From Rhodopirellula sp. (GTDB taxonomy: Bacteria > Planctomycetota > Planctomycetia > Pirellulales > Thermoguttaceae): a DNA stretch of 34,677 nucleotides. The notes under the pieces were generated by a model. That model was not told the DNA's origin. It did not search any database and saw only the letters and a program-made list of their open reading frames with translations. Below are positions 8,625 through 16,044 of this stretch, in pieces (the first letter of the stretch is position 1; each line of letters starts with the position of its first letter). Made by a program: the position numbers and the translations under genes. Where the stretch lies: positions 1-34,677 of the forward strand of contig JAAYEH010000593.1 of NCBI GenBank assembly GCA_012728855.1, in the 5' to 3' direction.

Positions 8625-10007
8625 ATGAAGAACCTGAATTGCCTGAAGACGATCCGCGGACTGCTCTTGGGCTCGCTCGTGGTATGGATGTCGACCAGCG
8701 GCGTGCCGGCCGCCGACAATGTTCCACCACAAGGATTCACCGCGCTGTTCGACGGCAAGAACCTCGACGGCTGGTGGGGCGTCAAGACGGAGGATCCGCG
8801 CGCCTACATGGCCCTTTCGCCGGAACAGTTGGCGGAGAAGAAAGCGGCCAGTCTGGAAGATATTCAGCAGCACTGGCGGGTTGAAAACGGCGAAATCGTC
8901 AACGACGGCCAAGGACTGTACCTGACGACCGACAAGTTCTACGGCGATTTCGAGCTGTTGGTCTCCTACAAGATGGTTCCCGGCTCGGACAGCGGCATCT
9001 ACCTGCGAGGCACGCCGCAGGTTTCGATCTGGGACGCCACCGACCCAACCAAGTTCAAGCATGGCGCCGACAAAGGTAGCGGCGGACTCTGGAACAATCC
9101 CGCCGGAACGCCCGGCAAGGATCCTCTCGTCTTCGCCGATAATCCGATCGGCCAGTGGGACAGTATGCGCATTGTCATGACGGGCGAGCGCGTCAGCGTG
9201 TGGCTCAACGAAAAGTTAGTGGTCGATCACGCCCGGCTCTACAACTATTACAACAACAAGAAGCCGGAGGCGGAGCACCTTCCGCTGCCAAAGACCGGGC
9301 CGATCCAACTGCAGACGCACGGCCGAGAAATGCGATTTCGAGACATCTTCATCCGCGAGATCGGATCCGACGAAGCCAACCAGATCCTCGCCTCCAAGAA
9401 CGATGACGGTTTCGCGTCGGTCTTCAACGGCAAAGATCTCACCGGTTGGGGCGGCGAGACCGAGAACTACATGATCCAGGACGGGGCCATCACATGCCAG
9501 CCGAAGAAGGGCGGCACGATCTTTACCGAAGGGGAGTACGGCGACTTCGCCGTCCGCCTGGAGTTCCAACTGCCGCCGGGCGGCAACAACGGTCTGGCGA
9601 TACGCTATCCGGGCGAAGGCCACGGCACCTGGGGCAGCTTCTGCGAACTCCAGGTTCTCGACGACGGCCACCCGATGTACAACGATCCCAATGCCCCGAA
9701 ATACTACAACCTCAACCCGCGCCAGACCCACGGATCGGTCTACGCCCGCATTCCCGCCCACCGCGGCTATTTACGGCCGACCGGCGAGTGGAATTTCCAG
9801 GAGTCGACGATCGTCGGCCACACGGTCAAGGTTGAACTCAACGGGTTCGTGATCCTCGAAGCAGACGTCTCGAAAGCCGATCCGGCGACGTTCATGTATC
9901 CTCTTGAGCACTTCCCGGGCCGCGACGTGATGAAAGGCCACTTCGGTTTCAATGGGCACAACGATCCGGTTCAATTCCGGGCGATCCGCATCAAGAAGCT
10001 CGATTGA
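8625..10007 (+). CDS. Secreted protein with two DUF1080 (3-keto-disaccharide hydrolase) domains
   Basis: The 460-residue protein starts at ATG 8625 with AAAGAG just upstream. Residues 1-30 are a Sec signal ending VPAAD. Two concanavalin-like beta-sandwich domains of the DUF1080 family follow, roughly 36-243 and 261-458. Each opens with the hallmark FTALFDGKNLDGW or FASVFNGKDLTGW. Members of this family have been shown to hydrolyse 3-keto-glycosides; DUF1080 genes are strongly expanded in planctomycetes. The first domain has an insertion after the hallmark (about 48-75, with MALSPEQLAEKKA). Location is probably periplasmic or extracellular. It has its own candidate promoter and is followed by the toxin-antitoxin pair after 70 bp. 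Confidence 0.88.
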   Translation: MKNLNCLKTIRGLLLGSLVVWMSTSGVPAADNVPPQGFTALFDGKNLDGWWGVKTEDPRAYMALSPEQLAEKKAASLEDIQQHWRVENGEIVNDGQGLYLTTDKFYGDFELLVSYKMVPGSDSGIYLRGTPQVSIWDATDPTKFKHGADKGSGGLWNNPAGTPGKDPLVFADNPIGQWDSMRIVMTGERVSVWLNEKLVVDHARLYNYYNNKKPEAEHLPLPKTGPIQLQTHGREMRFRDIFIREIGSDEANQILASKNDDGFASVFNGKDLTGWGGETENYMIQDGAITCQPKKGGTIFTEGEYGDFAVRLEFQLPPGGNNGLAIRYPGEGHGTWGSFCELQVLDDGHPMYNDPNAPKYYNLNPRQTHGSVYARIPAHRGYLRPTGEWNFQESTIVGHTVKVELNGFVILEADVSKADPATFMYPLEHFPGRDVMKGHFGFNGHNDPVQFRAIRIKKLD

Positions 10008-10080
10008 TCCGGCCGACCAACGACATCTTCGTCGGCAACTGCGGCTGGATCGGGCCTTCAGTTGCCAGAGGAGCAAGATG

Positions 10081-10314
10081 ATGTACGCCGTCAAAGTAAC
10101 TGGCAAAGTTGATGAGAACCACCAGCTTTGGGCCCAGGTTCCAACCACGGTTTCGCCGGGGCCTGTCACGGTCCTGATTGTCCCCGCCTCTCAGGAAGAC
10201 GAAGCGGGAGATACCTGGACGACGGGTATTGCACAGGAGTGGGCAGACGAGTTGGGTGACCCTGCTCAGGACATCTACACCATGGCGGACGGAGAACCCG
10301 TGCGTGAGGCCTGA
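10081..10314 (+). CDS. Probable antitoxin of a type II toxin-antitoxin pair
   Basis: A 77-residue protein starts at ATG 10081; AGAGGAG at 10067-10073 gives ideal spacing to this ATG rather than to the one at 10078. The first 40 residues (MYAVKVTGKVDENHQLWAQ) are beta-rich, as in small antitoxins and AbrB-like or DUF folds. The tail is acidic (EWADELGDPAQDIYT), suited to binding a basic toxin. The stop overlaps the following MazF-like gene by 11 bp, the usual translational coupling of such pairs. The exact antitoxin family is not recognised; the assignment rests mainly on size, coupling and partner. Confidence 0.65.
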   Translation: MYAVKVTGKVDENHQLWAQVPTTVSPGPVTVLIVPASQEDEAGDTWTTGIAQEWADELGDPAQDIYTMADGEPVREA

Positions 10315-10636
10315 CGAAATCTACTTGGCAAGCTTTCCGTTTGGGGACAGTGCCGGGATGAAGTTGCGTCCCGTTCTCCTGCTTACGGGTTCCGTCGGAA
10401 CGGTGCCTGAAGTGCTCGTTGCGTACATATCGTCGGTAATCCCTTCCACATTCTTGGTGTCCGATATCTTGCTCGATCCTGCAACGACGGAGCACGCATC
10501 GACTCATCTCAAAACCGCATCCGTGCTTCGTCTGCACAAGTTGGCCACTATTCACGCCCGCAGTGTCGTTCGCCGATTGGGTATTCTCTCACCGCAACCG
10601 CGGCCGACGTCGACGTCAAGCTTCGGACGTTGTTGA
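10304..10636 (+). CDS. MazF/PemK-like toxin with frameshifted C-terminus
   Basis: The frame from GTG 10304, with GGAG at 10291-10294 upstream, encodes 110 residues. The N-terminus VRPDEIYLASFPFGDSAG, then KLRPVLLL, is the PemK/MazF pattern (GDIv...RPvlvl). The middle matches the family, with VAYISSVIPS and an L-H-K-LATIHARSVVRRLG stretch. Members cleave mRNA as endoribonucleases. After ILSP the residues become Pro, Thr and Ser noise. The +2 frame from about 10591 reads TAADVDVKLRTLLNL, the helical end expected for the family, and stops at 10644. A duplicated CT in the CTCTC run at 10586-10590 explains this exactly. The last helix is therefore replaced, so the toxin is probably weakened or dead, or this is an assembly error. 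Confidence 0.7.
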   Translation: MRPDEIYLASFPFGDSAGMKLRPVLLLTGSVGTVPEVLVAYISSVIPSTFLVSDILLDPATTEHASTHLKTASVLRLHKLATIHARSVVRRLGILSPQPRPTSTSSFGRC

Positions 10637-10675
10637 ACCTGTGAGGAGCCCGCGACCGAGAGAAGGTGCCGGATA

Positions 10676-11746
10676 ATGCATCGCAACGCGATTACGGTGA
10701 TGCTGGCCTGTGCGGCTGTCTTGGGTGCGGTGACGGTCTTCGGCGCTCACGGCATCTGGCTGGGCTGTGTGGCCGTGGCTTTGACGGTCTTCATTGCCAG
10801 CGGGCCGACGCCCGAGAGTCGCACTTTGCGTGCCGGAGGGATTGCGCTGTTGTTGATCCTCGTTTTCTGCCTCTTGCCATGCATCTCGGCTGCCCGTTCC
10901 GAAGCGCGGCGGTCGCAATGCACTAACAACCTCAAACAGATTGGCTTGGCCCTGCACAACTACCATGATGCTTGGGGCACCTTTCCGCCGGCCTATTTGG
11001 CCGACGAAACAGGAAGGCCGGCACATAGTTGGCGAGTGCTCCTTCTTCCCTTTGTTGAACAAGAGAGACTTTACGAGCAATACGACTTTGGCGAACCCTG
11101 GAATGGGCCCAAGAACTCCTGTTTGACGCTCGGGAACTCCTCGGTTTACCAATGTCCGGCTCGGGGCCAATTTCCTTGGGCCGATGTGCCGATGACAGGC
11201 TATCTGGCCGTTGTTGGACCCAACACAGTCTGGCCTGGGGCCGAGGCCCGCAAGCTCGACGAGTTCGCCGACCGACATCACACGATCCTCGTTGTTGAGT
11301 GCTTCGACCGAGAAGTCCCTTGGTCGGCGCCGTCGGACATTTCGGTGGAAGAGGCAAGCGTGGTGCCGCCGGTTGAGATGAAGTTCATTAACTGGTGGCT
11401 GCGGCTGGAACCGCGCGAGCCGATACCTCACCATCAACTTCATCAGTTTACGGGGCGCAATGCCTTGTTTGCTGGCGGAAGCGTGCGGCAATTGCCGATA
11501 GATCTCTCACCGTCCGCGTTGCGCGCTCTGACTGACATCCGCGAAGTGCCGAAACCTGACATCGAGTCGCGACCGGTCGCCCTGCCACTTCCTGAGAGCC
11601 TCAAGGGGCTTCCCGTCGACCCCGTCGCGATCCGCTGGGCAGGCTTTGCCTTCTTCCTGGCGGCCCTAGCGGGGACAGGGTTCTCCGTGAGCCGCGGTCA
11701 AGCGAGACCTGAACAGCCGGATTCACCCAAGGAGACGGCGCAATGA
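10676..11746 (+). CDS. DUF1559-type protein with atypical N-terminal membrane hairpin
   Basis: The 356-residue protein starts at ATG 10676 with AGAAGG upstream. DUF1559 proteins are pseudopilin-like, very abundant in planctomycetes and usually begin with a prepilin peptidase motif. Here the usual N-terminal methylation motif is replaced by two or three hydrophobic segments (about 6-24, 26-42 and 53-70). Directly after them come the hallmark residues AARSEARRSQCTNNLKQIGLAL and HNYHDAWGTFPPAY (about 72-108). The C-terminal block HQFTGRNALFAGGSVRQLP corresponds to the family HpGGvnvlfaDGSVrfl. A further hydrophobic helix lies at about 318-338. This looks like a membrane-anchored derivative rather than a processed pilin. 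Function is unknown. Confidence 0.8.
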   Translation: MHRNAITVMLACAAVLGAVTVFGAHGIWLGCVAVALTVFIASGPTPESRTLRAGGIALLLILVFCLLPCISAARSEARRSQCTNNLKQIGLALHNYHDAWGTFPPAYLADETGRPAHSWRVLLLPFVEQERLYEQYDFGEPWNGPKNSCLTLGNSSVYQCPARGQFPWADVPMTGYLAVVGPNTVWPGAEARKLDEFADRHHTILVVECFDREVPWSAPSDISVEEASVVPPVEMKFINWWLRLEPREPIPHHQLHQFTGRNALFAGGSVRQLPIDLSPSALRALTDIREVPKPDIESRPVALPLPESLKGLPVDPVAIRWAGFAFFLAALAGTGFSVSRGQARPEQPDSPKETAQ

Positions 11747-11749
11747 CAG

Positions 11750-11991
11750 CAAATTGTGGTTCATCCAACGGACGCGTACCTGCGAGGATGGAAAGTCGCG
11801 AACCCGGGGAGTACCGGTGCCTCTTCTCTGATTCCCACCAGTAGCCTCGATCGACCCATCTGCGCTGCAAAGCGCGATTTCCACGAATGGAAACACCCGG
11901 ACAGAGAAGAGGCACCGGTACTCCTTGCGTTGCTTGGTTTTGTGAGGCAATCGTCCCACCGGTACGCTTCCGCCGGATGAACCCAAATTGT
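11750..11991. repeat. Long nested inverted repeat (palindromic element B)
   Basis: Inner arms of 23 bp, 11808-11830 and 11902-11924, are perfect inverted copies. Outer arms, about 11751-11780 and 11961-11990, are imperfect inverted copies sharing GGTTCATCC and CGTACC. The central loop contains a further perfect 6-bp stem, 11878-11883 with 11888-11893 (loop CGAA). The whole element is about 240 bp and fills the convergent gap between the DUF1559 gene and proB (11747-12076). It could be a MITE-like or REP-like mobile unit, or a structured bidirectional transcript end. No transposase or ORF is inside. Nothing else was recognised in this gap except two copies of a 7-bp repeat at 12058-12071. Confidence 0.75.
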
Positions 11992-12057
11992 TTGCCCTTG
12001 CCCCTATTTCCTGCCAGCAACCATTGGCCGAGCTTTGCGGGTGTCTGAAATACGTCG

Positions 12058-12071
12058 CTCCCTGCTCCCTG
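12058..12071. repeat. Two copies of the CTCCCTG 7-mer
   Basis: Two CTCCCTG units lie just 5 bp beyond the stop codon of proB. The same unit makes up the large tandem array at 22353-22471, which also sits just after a minus-strand stop codon. Confidence 0.6.
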
Positions 12072-12076
12072 CTCGC

Positions 12077-13216
12077 TCACCCCGTGACGGCCATGTTGTT
12101 GCGGTGGATCACCTCGTCGTAGGGGCAACGGCCGAGGACGTCGGCGATCTCGTGGGTTTTCAATCCACGTACGCGTTGGATGTCGTCGGAGTTGTAGTTG
12201 ATCAGGCCGCGTGCAAACTCGCGGCCGGCGGTGTCGCGGAGCCCAACGATATCTCCTTTATTGAATCGCCCCAGAACCTTCACGACGCCAATGGCCAAGA
12301 GGCTGCGGCCTTGCGTCTGGATGGCCTGCCGGGCGCCGTCATCGAGAACCAGGTAGCCTCGCGGTTGGGCCGTGAAGCCGATCCACCGCTTGCGAGCCGC
12401 CAGCACGCTGCCTTCGGCGAGCACCAGGGTTCCCACCGATTCGCCGGCGAGGATTTTCCGCAACGTCCCCGGCTGCCGCCCGCTGGCGATAATGACGTTT
12501 TCGCCGGCCGCGGTGGCCTGCCGAGCCGCGTTGAGTTTGCTGGCCATTCCACCTTTGCTCAAGCCGGTCAGCCGGTCTTTGACCAGATCGTAGGTCGACT
12601 GGTCGAGGCGGTCGACGGTTGGAATCACTCGCCTGCCGGGAGTTTGCGGGTCGCCGTCGTACAGCCCTTCCACATCGGACAGCAAGACCAGCAGGGGCGC
12701 CTGGATCAAGTTCGTCACCATGGCGGCCAGCCGGTCGTTGTCGCCGAAAGCGGTTCGCAGCTCGTCGACGCTGATCGTGTCGTTCTCGTTGATGATGGGA
12801 ACCGCGCCGAAATCGAAAAGAGTCAGGATCGTATTGCGGGCGTTGAGGTAGCGAGTGCGGTGGTCCAGATCCTCCGCCGTCAGAAGGATCTGCGCGGCGT
12901 GGTGCCCGTACGCTCGTAGCGAGCGTTCGTACGCCTCAACCAGGAGGCTCTGCCCGACGGCGGCGACCGCTTGCAGATGAGCCAGATCCGCGGGCCGGTT
13001 GGAAAGCCCCAGCCGCCCCATGCCGGCCCCAACGGCCCCCGAACTGACCAGAGCCACGCGCCGCCCGCTGGCGATCACCTGGTGCAGTTCTTCGGCCAAT
13101 TGTCCAATCCGCTCCTCATTCAGCAGCCCGTCGGAATGGGTCAGGACGCGGGTGCCGACTTTTACGACGAGCGTCGTTGCCGTGGCTGCAATTTCTTGGC
13201 GAAGCAGATCAGTCAT
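12077..13216 (-). CDS. proB: Glutamate 5-kinase
   Basis: The 379-residue protein starts at ATG 13216. ProB phosphorylates glutamate to gamma-glutamyl phosphate, the first and feedback-controlled step of proline synthesis. The amino acid kinase domain shows LVVKVGTRVLT at 16-26, VSSGAVGAGMGRLG at 57-70, INENDTISVDEL at 142-153 and FGDNDRLAAMV. The GLSKGGMASKLNAA motif (phosphate-binding) is intact. Residues from about 285 to 379 form a PUA domain (RGYLVLDDGARQAI and DIVGLRD), as in the long E. coli-type enzyme. It is the only proline gene here; proA is not adjacent. It diverges from purF across a 232-bp gap and converges on palindromic element B. Confidence 0.96.
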   Translation of the reverse strand: MTDLLRQEIAATATTLVVKVGTRVLTHSDGLLNEERIGQLAEELHQVIASGRRVALVSSGAVGAGMGRLGLSNRPADLAHLQAVAAVGQSLLVEAYERSLRAYGHHAAQILLTAEDLDHRTRYLNARNTILTLFDFGAVPIINENDTISVDELRTAFGDNDRLAAMVTNLIQAPLLVLLSDVEGLYDGDPQTPGRRVIPTVDRLDQSTYDLVKDRLTGLSKGGMASKLNAARQATAAGENVIIASGRQPGTLRKILAGESVGTLVLAEGSVLAARKRWIGFTAQPRGYLVLDDGARQAIQTQGRSLLAIGVVKVLGRFNKGDIVGLRDTAGREFARGLINYNSDDIQRVRGLKTHEIADVLGRCPYDEVIHRNNMAVTG

Positions 13217-13318
13217 TCTTCTACCATACCCTTCTTATTGTCGGATCAAAAGACGGACCAACGGAATCGGCCCCGGAAGTTGGCGGCAGGGATTCTCTTT
13301 GCGACGCGGCGCCGCCGG

Positions 13319-13347
13319 TTGTGAGAAGGTCACTGAAGCGCTAGAAT
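13319..13347 (+). promoter_or_regulatory. Candidate promoter of purF
   Basis: TTGTGA at 13319-13324, a 17-bp spacer and TAGAAT at 13342-13347 give a good sigma-70-type match. The ATG of purF is at 13449, leaving a leader of about 95 nt. No purine riboswitch-like fold was recognised in that leader. Confidence 0.45.
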
Positions 13348-13448
13348 ACAACTAGCAGCGGCGCGGCGGAAGCGGTTCGCCGGGGGTGTTGGCAGTTTCC
13401 TCGTTCACAAGACCGAGCCGACCGGCTCGGATCGGTCACAGGAGTCTT

Positions 13449-15026
13449 ATGAGCGAAATTCGCGACGAATGTGGGATTGCCGCGGTCTACCATCTCCCCG
13501 GCAAGGGGGTTAGTCCGCTCTGCCCGCGACAGGGTCCGGAGCAGGTCTCCCGATTGATGCCGCGGATGCTCCTTGATATCCAGAACCGCGGCCAACTGGC
13601 CGCCGGCATTACCAGCTTCAATCCGGACCGCAAACAACTGATCGACACGTACAAGGACGTCGGCACCGTTACGGAGGTGTTCCGCCTCAGCCACCGGGCC
13701 AAGGCCGACGCGCTGATGAGGGAATACGCCGGTATCGCGGCCATTGGGCACGTCCGCTATGCCACCAGTGGTCAGGACGACCGGAGCTGCGCCCAGCCGT
13801 TCGAGCGTCACCACATCAAGAAGCACAAGTGGTTCAGTTTCGCCTTCAACGGGCAGTTGGCCAACTACGACTCCTTGCGCAATCGGCTGCTGGCCGATAA
13901 CGACAACCACCTCGCGCGGGAAAGCGATACCGAAATCATCATGCATGCGCTGAGCACGGCGCTGTCGCACGAGAAACGGCCGCCGCTGGTGAAGGCACTT
14001 TCGGAAGTCGCGGCATTGTTTGACGGCGCTTACAGCCTCGTGTTTGTCGATGCGCTGGGCGACATGCTTGTTGCCCGCGATCCGTTGGGAATCAAGCCGC
14101 TGAGTTATGCGGTGGAAGGCCCGCTCTTTGCAGCGGCGAGCGAGAGCGTGGCGCTGTTGAACATCGGTTTTGCGACGGAGAGCATCAAGTCGTTGCTACC
14201 GGGCCATGCCATCTCGATCTGCGACGGCCGTTTGGAGATTCGCCAGTTCGCCGCCAGCCCGCGCCGCGCCCATTGCTTCTTCGAATGGGTCTATTTCTCC
14301 AATGTAGCCAGCACTCTGGACGGTCGTAGCGTCTATATGGCTCGAAAGGCCCTGGGCGAGGAACTGGCCCGCATGGAAACGCTCTCGATGGACAACGAGA
14401 CCATTGTCGTGCCCGTGCCGGACACGAGCAAAGCGGCGGCGGACGCCATGGCCTACGAACTCGGCGTGCCGTGCTTGGAAGGCCTCATCCGGAATCGTTA
14501 CAGCGGACGCACGTTCATCGAAGGCGGCGAAAGTCGGACTCAGAAGGCACGGACGAAATACACGCCTTTGCGGGAGGTGCTCGAGGGAAAACGCGTTCTG
14601 CTGGTGGAAGACTCGGTGGTTCGAGCCACTACCATGCAGGTGCTCCTGGAGCGAATTCGCAGCCAAGGGCTAGCTCGCGAGATCCACGTCCGGGTGGCGT
14701 GTCCGCCCATCATTTCCCCCTGCTTCTACGGCATCGATATGTCGACCATCGGCGAGTTGTTTGCTCCGGCATTCCTCCAGGGCGGCCCGCTCACCGAGGA
14801 GGTGGAAGGCCGCATGGCGGCCAAGATTGGAGCCGATTCGCTTCGGTACTTGCCGGTGGACTCGGTCGCCCGAGCGATCCGTTTCGAGGCCGGCGAACTC
14901 TGCCGTGCCTGCATTACCGGCAACTACCCGACACCGTACGGTCAGAAACTTGCCGCGCTGGCGCACGAAAACCATCGGCGAGGCATTTCCGGCCGGACGT
15001 ACGAAACCACGGCAGTCGGTGGCTGA
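13449..15026 (+). CDS. purF: Amidophosphoribosyltransferase
   Basis: The 525-residue protein starts at ATG 13449, eight bases after GGAG. PurF makes phosphoribosylamine from PRPP and glutamine, the first committed step of purine synthesis. The glutaminase Cys is C8 in DECGIAAVY, so a short seven-residue propeptide would need removal, as in the B. subtilis-type enzyme. GHVRYATSG at 100-108 and FAFNGQLANY at 131-140 are the glutamine site. The PRPP loop is LLVEDSVVRATTM at about 384-396. Cysteines placed as in Fe-S PurF enzymes are present: C276 before FFEWVYF, one in CPPIISPC, and the pair in LCRACITG. Oxygen-sensitive cluster maturation is therefore inferred. The next gene, hisA, has its own promoter-like sequence. 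Confidence 0.95.
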   Translation: MSEIRDECGIAAVYHLPGKGVSPLCPRQGPEQVSRLMPRMLLDIQNRGQLAAGITSFNPDRKQLIDTYKDVGTVTEVFRLSHRAKADALMREYAGIAAIGHVRYATSGQDDRSCAQPFERHHIKKHKWFSFAFNGQLANYDSLRNRLLADNDNHLARESDTEIIMHALSTALSHEKRPPLVKALSEVAALFDGAYSLVFVDALGDMLVARDPLGIKPLSYAVEGPLFAAASESVALLNIGFATESIKSLLPGHAISICDGRLEIRQFAASPRRAHCFFEWVYFSNVASTLDGRSVYMARKALGEELARMETLSMDNETIVVPVPDTSKAAADAMAYELGVPCLEGLIRNRYSGRTFIEGGESRTQKARTKYTPLREVLEGKRVLLVEDSVVRATTMQVLLERIRSQGLAREIHVRVACPPIISPCFYGIDMSTIGELFAPAFLQGGPLTEEVEGRMAAKIGADSLRYLPVDSVARAIRFEAGELCRACITGNYPTPYGQKLAALAHENHRRGISGRTYETTAVGG

Positions 15027-15060
15027 CATCCTGCAATTCTCGGCGGAGCACGACACTTGT

Positions 15061-15100
15061 CACGAATCCCGGAAATGACCCGGATTAGCGCGGATTCGTG
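15061..15100 (+). terminator. Possible hairpin after purF
   Basis: CACGAATCC at 15061-15069 and GGATTCGTG at 15092-15100 are perfect 9-bp inverted copies separated by 22 bp, starting 35 bp after the purF stop. There is no clear T-tract, so termination is uncertain. The rest of the gap to hisA holds only the hisA promoter candidate. Confidence 0.3.
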
Positions 15101-15219
15101 TTCCAGCCTGATTCCTCCGAATGCGCCCCTAAAGTACCCCCATAAAGAACCCTAATCAATCATCTCACTGCCTATAGGTGGCAAGCCAACAATTCCTGGC
15201 ACCGCCAGCCCGCAGCGGC

Positions 15220-15248
15220 TTGCAAGTCGTCCATTTCTGTGTCATATT
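15220..15248 (+). promoter_or_regulatory. Candidate promoter of hisA
   Basis: TTGCAA at 15220-15225 and CATATT at 15243-15248 are spaced by 17 bp, 47 bp before the GTG start of hisA. The match is moderate. Confidence 0.3.
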
Positions 15249-15294
15249 ACGCGTTTTGTCGCTCGGCTCGGCGGCTGACAGGAGTTAGTCTCAG

Positions 15295-16014
15295 GTGCAG
15301 ATCTGGCCTGCAATCGATCTCCGTGGCGGTAAGTGTGTTCGCCTCCAGCAGGGGGATTACGCTCGCGAAACGGTGTTTGGGGACGATCCCGCCGCCATGG
15401 CGCGGCACTGGGTCGACCAGGGTGCGGAATGTCTCCATCTGGTTGATCTGGACGGCGCGCGCCAAGGACATCCCGGTAATCTGACGGCGGTCCGAGCGAT
15501 TGTTGCTGCGGTGGACGTTCCCTGCGAGTTGGGCGGAGGCATTCGGAGCGAGACAACCATCCGAGAGGCGCTCGACCTGGGGCTCGTCCGGCTGGTCGTG
15601 GGAACGCCGGCAATCAAAGAGCCGGATTGGTTTCGGCGGATGTGCCGGCTGTTTCCCGGCAAGCTGGCGTTGGGGATCGATGCCAAGGAAGGTCGCGTGG
15701 CGACCGATGGTTGGCTCGAAACGAGCGAGATAGCGGCAGTGGATTTGGCTCGCCGGTTTACCGGGGAACCGATCGCGGCGATTATCTATACGGACATTGC
15801 GACCGATGGAATGATGGCCGGTCCGAACGTAGCGGCCATGGCCGAAATGCAGGCGGCGGTCGAGGTTCCGGTGGTCGCTTCGGGAGGAGTAACGACGAGC
15901 GAGGACGTGAGCCGCCTGGCGGCCGTACCGATGGCCGGCTGCATCATCGGCCGGGCCCTTTATGAAGGCACACTTTCGCTGCCCGACGCTCTGGCGGCGT
16001 TGCGACGCACGTAA
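15295..16014 (+). CDS. hisA: Phosphoribosylformimino-5-aminoimidazole carboxamide ribotide isomerase
   Basis: The 239-residue protein starts at GTG 15295, ten bases after GGAG. HisA is a TIM-barrel Amadori isomerase of histidine synthesis. The catalytic pair is visible as D8 in PAIDLRGGKCVRL and D129 in LGIDAKEG. The C-terminal phosphate-binding loops are ASGGVTTSEDV and CIIGRALYEG. Length is normal. The ELGGGIRS and YTDIATDGM motifs separate it from HisF, which has a different N-terminus (RIIPCLD); a PriA role in both histidine and tryptophan synthesis cannot be excluded from sequence alone. Other his genes are not in the window. The EF-G-like gene follows after 30 bp and may be co-transcribed. 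Confidence 0.94.
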   Translation: MQIWPAIDLRGGKCVRLQQGDYARETVFGDDPAAMARHWVDQGAECLHLVDLDGARQGHPGNLTAVRAIVAAVDVPCELGGGIRSETTIREALDLGLVRLVVGTPAIKEPDWFRRMCRLFPGKLALGIDAKEGRVATDGWLETSEIAAVDLARRFTGEPIAAIIYTDIATDGMMAGPNVAAMAEMQAAVEVPVVASGGVTTSEDVSRLAAVPMAGCIIGRALYEGTLSLPDALAALRRT

Positions 16015-16044
16015 ACAGCAGACAACGGTAAGAAGGAAATTTTG

